Part shown: positions 56,638 through 64,000 of the stretch, piece after piece | Layout: every line of letters starts with the position of its first letter | Position numbering within the stretch: position 1 is the first letter of the stretch | Assembly (NCBI GenBank): GCA_032622095.1 | Contig: CP136069.1 | Coordinates: 126,687,450 to 126,751,449 of the forward strand | Reading direction: 5' to 3' | From: Siphonodentalium dalli | Lineage: Eukaryota; Mollusca; Scaphopoda; Gadilida; Siphonodentaliidae | DNA: 64,000 bases | Notes under the pieces: model-generated | Database searches by the model: none | Told to the model about the DNA's origin: nothing | Seen by the model: the letters and a program-made list of their open reading frames with translations, nothing else | Translations under genes and position numbers: made by a program

Positions 56638-57829
56638 GTGAATATTTGCAAAATACATGTATAATAGCCAGGTTCAGCCACGCGTATAATTATGCAACTT
56701 GTAACGTGCATGTGTTACTATGGTATTGCTATGGATATGTATATGCATTTTGCCAAATCTACACGTTTATAGATATCCGGCAACATCTATATATAGCGAA
56801 ACTTGTAAATAATAGTCACGGCGAGAACAAGAGCCACAATGCGCCCAGCGACACGCTTAGTTGGCTTCAATCAAATTAAGATATATTGGCGTAGACACAT
56901 ATCTGCTTGCACAGCGTTGATCGCGCCGATTCGGTTATAAGAAGATTGGACTATTCCTCTTCGCTACTAGTTTCTTATGCTAAATGTTGGACACAAACCT
57001 TCTAAACGGGTTGACCGTGTACTTGTAGGTGACATGATCACGTGAGTCAGGTTACCTGGCTATAATCATATAGAATCAGTCGTTTGATTATAGAATCAGT
57101 CCTTTGATACACATGAACCATGAGTCTCAAACACGTAAACGTTTCTCCCAACTTTCCACGCGGAGGACTGACTGCTGTGATCCATGTATCCATATGTTGT
57201 CCAGTTATATACGACAATGACCAATTGAATTAGTAAACGCTCTTTATATCACGGTTTTGATGAAGCCAACCATTACGTTGGAACAACGGCTTGCTAAAAT
57301 TCAATTGATCCCTGAAGAACAATTTGGCAGTTAAAATATGTTTCTTTCCAAGAAAAATAAGATTCGAAGGGAGAACATTACATTTATTCTTTGATTTTCA
57401 GTTAAAATTAACCAAAAAAATTATTTTCATGCCTTTTCGCAATAACTTGAAGACTTCGTATTACATATATATGTGATATGGTGTCGATAAGCTAAATATC
57501 AACAAAAATTGGCAAATTCAAATATTAGCAAGCAATAATGTCAGTGAACAGAAAATAAATATTCCCAAGAGACGAAATGTGTGTACCTCTCTTCAAATGG
57601 CAACATACTCAATAATTCGACAATTGCCAGATGGAAAACAACTACAATTTTAAAGGGTATACATAGTCCTATTACATGTTAGAATCATCAAAATTCCGCA
57701 TGGGGGAGGAGGTCTACATGCATATCATGCATGTGGCTGAATGTCTAAGTGTTTGATTTTATGAGTCACGTTAAAGATGCCCCATCGGATTTGACAACAA
57801 ATTAGTAGATATTTCCTACATGTGAGCAA

Positions 57830-58260
57830 ACTCAGGTATGTGTCGCAGTGGGAGGGGAGGGGGGTTACACCCCAACTTTTGTTGAATTTTTTAACAGTTG
57901 GCAATTTCATGCCTAACACACATTAGTTGCAAATTCTACCAAACTTAGGCTGAAATTGGTCTCATTGTTTGGTTTTCCAACCAGTATTTAATGTGCAATT
58001 GCTTTCAGCTTTCTGTACTGTTCTTTCAAATGATTGAACTAACTTTAGTTGGAAATTGTCCAACCTTAATACTTAATAGGGGGTGTCCGGTTGGATATTT
58101 CCAAAAGTTGGATAGCTTCAGATACCAATTGGAAAATTCCAACCCAAGGTGTGTGTTGCATATGGAATTTCTCCAAGTCAGATCAGACATTGTTCTGGTT
58201 ATAGGGGTGTGCATTTGAAAATTCTAAGTATATGACAACCCCCCCCCCCCATATAGCTCG
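57830..58260. repeat. Family A repeat copy
   Basis: TTAACAGTTGGCAATTTCAT, TAGTTGGAAATTGTCCAACC, GGTTGGATATTTCCAAAAGT, AATTGGAAAATTCCAACCC, and a C-run at 58241-58250 followed by TCGTCCCTGAG. Confidence 0.8.
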
Positions 58261-58959
58261 TCCCTGAGCTAACTTTATGCTTAACAGGCGAACAAAACGT
58301 CAAAATTGCACTATATACACTGCTATATATACTGAAAACCATTCCTAACGAAAGCATAACGAAGACCACATAACAACATTAACGAAAGTATGGATAGCAA
58401 CGCTTTTTAATACTCGCTGTTGATGGCAAGGAAACAATGAAGCTGAAAGGGGTGTTAAGTTTTTTTTTAGAATTTGGCGTCCGGCCCCAATCAAAAGTCA
58501 TATAGTTTTGCATATTGCGTTTATTTATTTATTTGGTTGTAAATATAGATGTATACATTGTTCGTATCACACAACCGATAGTCCTTTGTTCGGAATTGCT
58601 ATATTAAATGATGTATATACGGGACTATTGTTATTCTTCTGCGAACAAATCGTTATAAGTAATGAGAAATATTCTCTTCGCAAAGTTTATTATGAGCAAT
58701 GAGTAAGGAAGTCTTCGTAAATCAAATTACTCACATATTAAGATGACGCATGCATGGAACACGTCATTTGAAGTCACGCGAGAATCAGCACTGTAACGTG
58801 CCACCTAATACTCACGCGATTGAGTAGCAAAATATACTTAACTGGGGTTAATGATAAGATAGCGATTGGTAATCAATATGATTAATAATTTATTTCGCAA
58901 TGAGTACCGCGAGTTAATCGAAGAGTGATAACCCAATATAGAACGTACAGTCAGAGACG

Positions 58960-60050
58960 TGGCTAGAGGGTTTCCGTTCGGGCGGTGTCCACCTTGGGAA
59001 ATTCCAACTGCACCCCCCACCCCCCTTGAATCAGAATCAGACCATTTGCACCCCCTTGTACCTCAGTGCTCAGGCCTAATTTCCTATTTATTCATAAGCC
59101 ATGGTTCTATATTCCCGGTATGAGAACATTCAGATTTTTAAAACTGAAATTTGCAAAAAACATCTAGTGGTCTAATTCCAGACAAATGCACACAGCCACG
59201 GACAAGAGACCAGGACACCCCGGGCCGACCACGGTTGTTCGGCCCGGTGTGAGAAAGTTTTGAAAACTATACAAGAAAATCGCAAATCCTAGCATCTAGA
59301 CTGGCCTCAACTGAAGCTTTCCTAGTCTTGGAAATTTCCAACCTCATACTCCCCCTCAGGTTGGAAAATTCTTCAACTGATAACCATTTTTGACCAAATA
59401 CAGTAAGATATTGTTTTGCTAAACTAATTAGCAGTTTTGTATTGGCCATGGGTAGGGACAATGACACACCGGGCCGACCATGGTTCGGCCTGGTGTGCGA
59501 AAATATTGAAATCTGAACAAGAAAATCGCCAAATCCTAGCATCTATATACTAGCCTCAAGCCTTCCTACAGTTGGAAATTTCAAACCCTACACCCCCACT
59601 TAGGTTGGAAAATTTCCAACTGATGACAATTCCAGTGACAATATTGACTAAATGTATGACAATATTGTTTTCTAAAATTAACTAGAAGTTTTTGACTGTC
59701 CACGGGGGAGGGACCAGGCTACAAGCTTTCCAAGTGTTGGAAATTTCCAACCTGTCACCCCCCCCCTAATGTTGGAAAATTTTCAACTGATGACCATTTC
59801 TGTCCAAATTTTTTACAAAAAATAGGAACATATGCAAATATTGGTCCAAAAACAATAAATTCCCCCAATAAATTGTTTGTCAATCAAACTACAAGAACAT
59901 TTTCAACCTTTTGTTGGTGTGAAATTTCCAACTAATGTTTTGGCAGGTATGAAATTTCCAACTGCATGTTGCAACTTTTGACCAAAGTTGGGGGGACCCC
60001 CCCCCCCCCCCCCACCCCCCCTGTCGCCACGTCTCTGCGTACAGTAGTGT
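58960..60050. repeat. Family A array, ~250-bp units, with CCGGGCCGACC hairpin
   Basis: TTGGAAATTTCCAACCT followed by C-rich DNA and AGGTTGGAAAATT(T/C)TTC(C)AACTGATxACC(A)TT recurs at about 59328, 59571 and 59737. CGGGCCGACCACGGTTG/TTCGGCCCGGTGTG (59222-59252) recurs at 59480-59506. AACAAGAAAATCGCxAAATCCTAGCATCTA occurs twice. It ends at a C-run (59996-60020) and CTGTCGCCACGTCTCTG. Confidence 0.88.
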
Positions 60051-60299
60051 CGGACTAAATAACGGAGATTTTTCTGCAAAAGTTTACAATACCACAAGTA
60101 GTAAATGCTCTTTCAAAAAAACGCTTTATATATTTTTTTTATTTCTGAATATCTCCGTCATTTTGTCAATATAATCACCCCCTTCGATTAAAGGTACTCA
60201 ATCCTATCTTCATATCATCAAGATACAACAACAACAACAACCACAACAATAACAACATTTCTTCAAAATACGCTTTTGTTATCAGAATCGATTAATTGT

Positions 60300-60800
60300 A
60301 ACAAAATAATGCTAACCACTGTCAACTGTTGTATCAAATTTCCCAAAACGTGTTATTTTTCAACATTTTGTTCAACGAAATATGGCAGTATTATCATTTG
60401 AGTATTCACGAAGTTTGGCCGCATTACCACTTGTATTTTAGAGTTATCCATCTTCATCCGCAAATTTGACCGAGACCATCCATTTGACGGCGTGTTTCTG
60501 AGCCACAAACAATTGAAACAACAAACTTCATAAATCGATATCTGATCACTCTCATGTTAGATAGGTGGGTTCTGTATTGTTTAGGGCGAGTATGAGTCAG
60601 AGTATACACATCTTTAATCTACATGTATCTAATGTATTTTACAATTGTCGAGTGACTCTGTGCCACACGTGTTCCGTATCACGAGCGAGGGGTGTTTAAC
60701 TATGCCCGTGCCAACACATTAATGTACATTATCATTACAGGTTCCTCGACTCGAATCAAATATTTTTTACCTCCGAAGCCAAAGAAATAGTAATTTAGGA
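60300..60800 (-). repeat. Family B repeat, inverted copy
   Basis: TAGAGTTATCCATCTTCATC, CGAGACCATCCATTTGACGG, AATCGATATCTGATCACTCT and CCTCGACTCGAATCAAATAT are the reverse complement of the family at 20.2 and 45-46 kb. The copy is split by unrelated sequence between about 60560 and 60735. Confidence 0.8.
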
Positions 60801-61424
60801 AGGTTAAATCGGATTGAGTACATTTAAATCAGGATACTCATTTTGAAATACAATCCTAACAGCCCGTGGAACATGTTACGCAGATTGAATAACACTCGCT
60901 ATATAATCGTGACTCCCGATTATAGATTGTTTTATATCCAATCCTTAATTTGTGTATTCGGTGAATACGCTTACTAACTTATTGTGATAAGGAACACATA
61001 CTCGATAACCAGGCGAATGGTTGTAATAAACTTCTCGATAACCACCCCTGCATGGTCAAGTGGTTCTGCTATTGGGCAATGATGCGAATGGGTCCTGCTG
61101 AATTGCTGTTAGGGTAAATTGATGTTGTTAACAAAAAGTACCGTTATATTTAACAGTATTTAATACGTCCTTTTTAGCGGTGTTCCGATAATCTGAACAC
61201 ATCGGGAAAAACCATTATGCGTATCAAACATTAAAAAAAATATTTTTGGCGAAATATTTTTGATACTATTTGTATTAGTTGATGAAATTCACCTATATTC
61301 AAGATGGTTATTCACGCCGTGTTAGAAACACCAGCGCAGGCATTATTATATATTTTTAAAATATATATGTTCTTGAATGTTTCATAAACACACTGGTTTT
61401 TTCTCAACTCTCTGATTAGCCAAA

Positions 61425-61450
61425 CCTGGGACTAGTATACTAGTCCCAGG
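61425..61450. repeat. Perfect 26-bp palindrome
   Basis: CCTGGGACTAGTA followed directly by its reverse complement TACTAGTCCCAGG; no loop. Confidence 0.95.
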
Positions 61451-61666
61451 CCAAACACCCCGAAAATGACAACTTTAGAAAAAATAACGGTTCTTTTTCG
61501 TAACGGCATCAGTTTGCCTTACCCACACATATCAATTCAGCAGGACTATCAGCATGATAGCATATTAGCAGGACCACTTGACCAGTGGGTGGTAACTAGG
61601 CAAAGTGCCGCCTTTAACCCTTCCATGTCGGGAGATGCGCTGGTGCAGAATTAAAGACCAGATGTC

Positions 61667-61736
61667 GCGCAGTGCATTCTTTTATATATGTGAGTCTCCC
61701 ATAGAGAGCCTCGCATGAATAAGATAATGCACTGGC
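61667..61736. repeat. Hairpin family C, copy 3
   Basis: CAGTGCATTCTTTTATATAT with GAATAAGATAATGCACTGG; tip GAGTCTCCCATAGAGAGCCTC. Relative to other copies the outer stem is changed on both sides (CCAATG/CATTGG to CAGTG/CACTG), so pairing is kept. Confidence 0.8.
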
Positions 61737-61763
61737 TTACAGGGTCAATGTAAATATTATTAG

Positions 61764-61832
61764 GCCAATGTATTCTCTTATATATTCGTGGCTCCATATG
61801 GTATACACGCATATATAAGAGAATGCATTGGC
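61764..61832. repeat. Hairpin family C, copy 4
   Basis: GCCAATGTATTCTCTTATAT with ATATATAAGAGAATGCATTG GC; tip TCGTGGCTCCATATGGTATACACGC-type, CCATATGG at the centre. Flanks TATTAG and ACAGAG resemble copies 1 and 2. Confidence 0.88.
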
Positions 61833-61848
61833 ACAGAGCTGTTGCAAA

Positions 61849-62430
61849 ATGTCAGGAAGCTCCAGTTATCGAAATGTTAAATCCAACTCACGGGTGTGGC
61901 TATACATGGTCTTCGTTCAAGCGTGTCTAACTTTCAAGAACACTTCATGCCAAATGTCCAACTCTGGGAAATTCCGTTTGAAACCCCTCCAGTTGGGTAA
62001 TAACTGGTGTGATAATATAACCATGCAAGAACATCATCATGATCGAAATTTCCCAACTGGAAGAAATCAGGTCCAATGTTATTCTGGAAAATTGTTCGTC
62101 TCTTGGTCTAAATTACACAAACACGTTCTTAGCACTATATGTACTTATATTGGTTGGGGAAAGTCAACTATACCAGGAATATCCAAGGTTGCATGTGTGT
62201 GCAGCCTGAAAGTTACTGAAAATTATAACTTGTTGTTTCGGGCCAATCTCTACCAGAGTTGTCAATCTTACCGATATTCACAGCACCGATTCTTACCGAT
62301 ATTCACAGCACCGATTCTTACCGATATTCACAGCACCGATTCTTACCGATATTCACAGCACCGATTCTTACCGATATTCACAGCACCGATTCTTGTAAAT
62401 TCAGAGAAATGCACATACAGCATACAATGA
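61849..62430 (+). CDS. 193-codon open frame, doubtful
   Basis: ATG at 61849, just after hairpin copy 4, open to 62430. It runs through family-A words (AATTTCCCAACTGG) and ends in the 25-bp minisatellite, giving a frame-rotating repeat (YSQHRFLPIFTAPILTDIHS). No domain, no signal peptide, ordinary composition. It lies inside the presumed channel intron. Probably chance; listed only because of its length. Confidence 0.12.
   Translation: MSGSSSYRNVKSNSRVWLYMVFVQACLTFKNTSCQMSNSGKFRLKPLQLGNNWCDNITMQEHHHDRNFPTGRNQVQCYSGKLFVSWSKLHKHVLSTICTYIGWGKSTIPGISKVACVCSLKVTENYNLLFRANLYQSCQSYRYSQHRFLPIFTAPILTDIHSTDSYRYSQHRFLPIFTAPILVNSEKCTYSIQ
62268..62393 (+). repeat. 25-bp minisatellite, 5 units
   Basis: Unit ACCGATTCTTACCGATATTC + ACAGC, essentially identical copies. 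25 is not a multiple of three, so encoded peptides rotate frame. Confidence 0.95.
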
Positions 62431-62999
62431 TTTCGACAGCTACAACACAGACTGTTCTAATAACATGTTGTTATGTTCTAAAACGTAATAACCATTTCGT
62501 CGAAAACAAATTATTGCAATATAGCTTCGTTTATTCTTGTACAAATATATATCAATGAAGCTAGGTCACGATGTTGGTTGTCTTTCAACGTATATCCAGT
62601 CATCAAATGGGTAAATACCGAGAACTGGATAAATCGTATAGCATTGCATGCAGGTTATATTCTGGAGATTCGGTATCAATATTAGAATATGAGAGCCTAT
62701 ACTTGAATATCAAAGTCGCCAGCCATCTTTGATCTTCAACAAAATCACCGAGCTATTATCGATGACTGGAACAAACTGGTGTTTATTGTTCGAGTCATGT
62801 TTCGTGATCATTACGATCGTCCCTTGTGGGCGTTAAACCTTTGTGTTGAAGAAAATTCAATAAGAGCACATTCTCTCCCATATGGTTAATGTGGCTATAT
62901 ATCTTGCGTAACCCGGATGCGGCTAAGTGGTTTTTCGTGTGGCAAAAATGTAGAAGCCATTTGTATATACCCCTCCCCAATCAGACCGTATATATTAGA

Positions 63000-63560
63000 C
63001 CCCGACGCCACGACAAATAGTTTTCGCGGCTGGCTCAACCAATTTCGTGGCTGGTTAGCTTGCTAAGCCGGCTCAGTCGCGACGTTCGTGGCTGACGAAA
63101 TATGGCGGCTCAGCCGACTGAGATGTTAGCATTCATCGTATTTTCTTTTCCGAAATTTTCCTAATCCCTGGTTATAGACCCAGTTTGGTTTAGCGTTTGT
63201 GGTGAACCAGTAGAATTCCAGACCACACGTGCTATTTTGGTGTTGAATTCAGCCATATGAAAGCATGCATTGGAATAGTCTATTCCACATTGAGAGGCCA
63301 GTGTGTTCTGATATTATAACAACCATGCCGTGTCCATGCGAGTATGCCACTATATATATATTAGGCAATGTGGTTTAGTTATTTGCAATTCACTGTACAG
63401 TTGTGCTTGCCATATAGGCCCATGCACATGGCTCAGCCATTTTACAATTCCGGCGGCGGTGATTTTTTCATGTGGCTGGCGTTAGAGATAATATGGCTGG
63501 CGGCGGCTTGTGGCCAATATGGCTGCATGGCGGCGGCGGTGTGCGATGGCGGCTTCGTGC
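63000..63560. repeat. GGCTGGC / GGCGGC-rich clusters
   Basis: CGCGGCTGGCTCAACCAATT, CGTGGCTGGTTAGC and GGCGGCTCAGCCGACTGAG at 63020-63125. GGCGGCGGTGA, ATGTGGCTGGCG, ATATGGCTGGCGGCGG and CATGGCGGCGGCGG at 63440-63555. Simple-sequence character; no gene. Confidence 0.6.
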
Positions 63561-64000
63561 TCTAGTATACATAGACACAATTCTCATTACGGCACAAGTA
63601 ATAACGATTAGAGAATGATGAGCTGGTCCATTGTGTCTTAATGTTCACCAAAATAAGGAATAAGGGAAAGTTTGAAATATAAAACTTCGGATTGCATGGT
63701 TCTTCAGGTTGCTAAACACTTTGATCATAATTTGGTTCAGAGTTCAGTTGTTACGGGACCAATAACACTATCAGCACTTAGCTTTTGCCACGGCATTTCA
63801 TGCAGTTAAATATCGGCATCAATTCCGCCAGCCATATATGCATTGTCATACAGCTAATAGTGCATGGGATTGTTTATGTGGTTCTTCGGTTATTTGCAAA
63901 AGCAAGATATAAAAAAAAAATGGGTTCACGTTTATAAAAAACCAGAGATAACCGCGGACAAGAAACCTGGATTGTAATATCATTTGATCCGTGTGTCCTG

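Larger units (their letters stand above)
56638..64000 (+). other. Probable K2P intron 2 (5' part, at least 7.3 kb)
   Basis: No downstream exon beginning with a (G)YG filter, an M2 helix, or a second pore (TVGFGD-like) is visible on the + strand up to the window end, so this whole stretch is probably intron. It contains family-A repeats, an inverted family-B copy, several hairpins and a 25-bp minisatellite. Alternatively the gene could be truncated after exon 2. Confidence 0.6.

Noticed and set aside
56638-64000. A third K2P exon
   Set aside because: I looked on the + strand for an acceptor followed by (G)YG and a second-pore TxGFGD-like text and saw none.

Overview
This is an AT-rich, repeat-dominated stretch of animal nuclear DNA. 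Metazoan origin follows from two consecutive exons of a two-pore-domain potassium channel (K2P) with matching GT/AG splice sites near 53.2 and 56.5 kb. The repeat content is typical of a marine invertebrate: CR1/L2-like LINEs with esterase- or PHD-bearing ORF1s, long-inverted-repeat elements, many foldback hairpins, and frequent ACATGTAC-type words. A lophotrochozoan such as a mollusc is my best guess, but no marker in the window fixes the phylum. There are no bacterial operons, CRISPR arrays or rRNA genes, and I find no confident functional tRNA gene.

Layout. 1-2460: 3' part of a decayed LINE (+). 2680-6716: an element with ~0.9-kb inverted arms around a broken C2H2 zinc-finger exon and a 245-bp tandem duplication. 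7.6-10.8 kb: several tandem repeats. 13.0-13.75 kb: two hairpins. 15.34-27.2 kb: a ~12-kb palindromic region with ~2.9-kb arms. Its right arm is split by a TIR transposon and by an array of ten CCTGATATATCAGG palindromes. Both arms carry a nearly identical short reading frame. The spacer holds a G-rich foldback, SINE/RTE-like tails and a decayed unrecognised frame at 20.4-20.9 kb. 28.8-29.7 kb: a GC-richer ~340-bp tandem repeat.

31.4-42.7 kb is a nest of insertions into a duplicated host segment. First comes a 1.1-kb retroelement with an intact 209-codon ORF and a 14-bp target-site duplication. A 1.44-kb TIR element follows, then a nearly full-length minus-strand CR1-like LINE (esterase ORF1, EN-RT ORF2). 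Last is a 1.39-kb TA-flanked element packed with GAACAC/GTGTTC palindromes, which contains what looks like a promoter/exon/intron/start-exon fragment of a gene. 42.7-52.2 kb holds degenerate tandem repeats, a nested foldback, a ~670-bp repeat, and a decayed PHD-finger ORF1 (minus strand) with a 30-bp VNTR.

From 53,183 on, the sequence belongs to the K2P locus: exon 1 (M1), a 3.1-kb intron, exon 2 (cap and first pore loop up to TTIG), then at least 7.3 kb of apparent intron to the window end. That intron is full of GGAAATTTCC-type repeats and hairpins. The remaining channel exons lie outside the window.

Most unusual signals: (1) a ~70-bp hairpin family (four copies) whose arms and tips differ between copies yet stay self-complementary; (2) the TA-flanked GAACAC-palindrome element with a gene 5' fragment; (3) the short ORF-bearing retroelement lacking reverse transcriptase; (4) the 12-kb palindrome with a conserved peptide in both arms. 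All identifications come from reading the sequence; no database search was possible.
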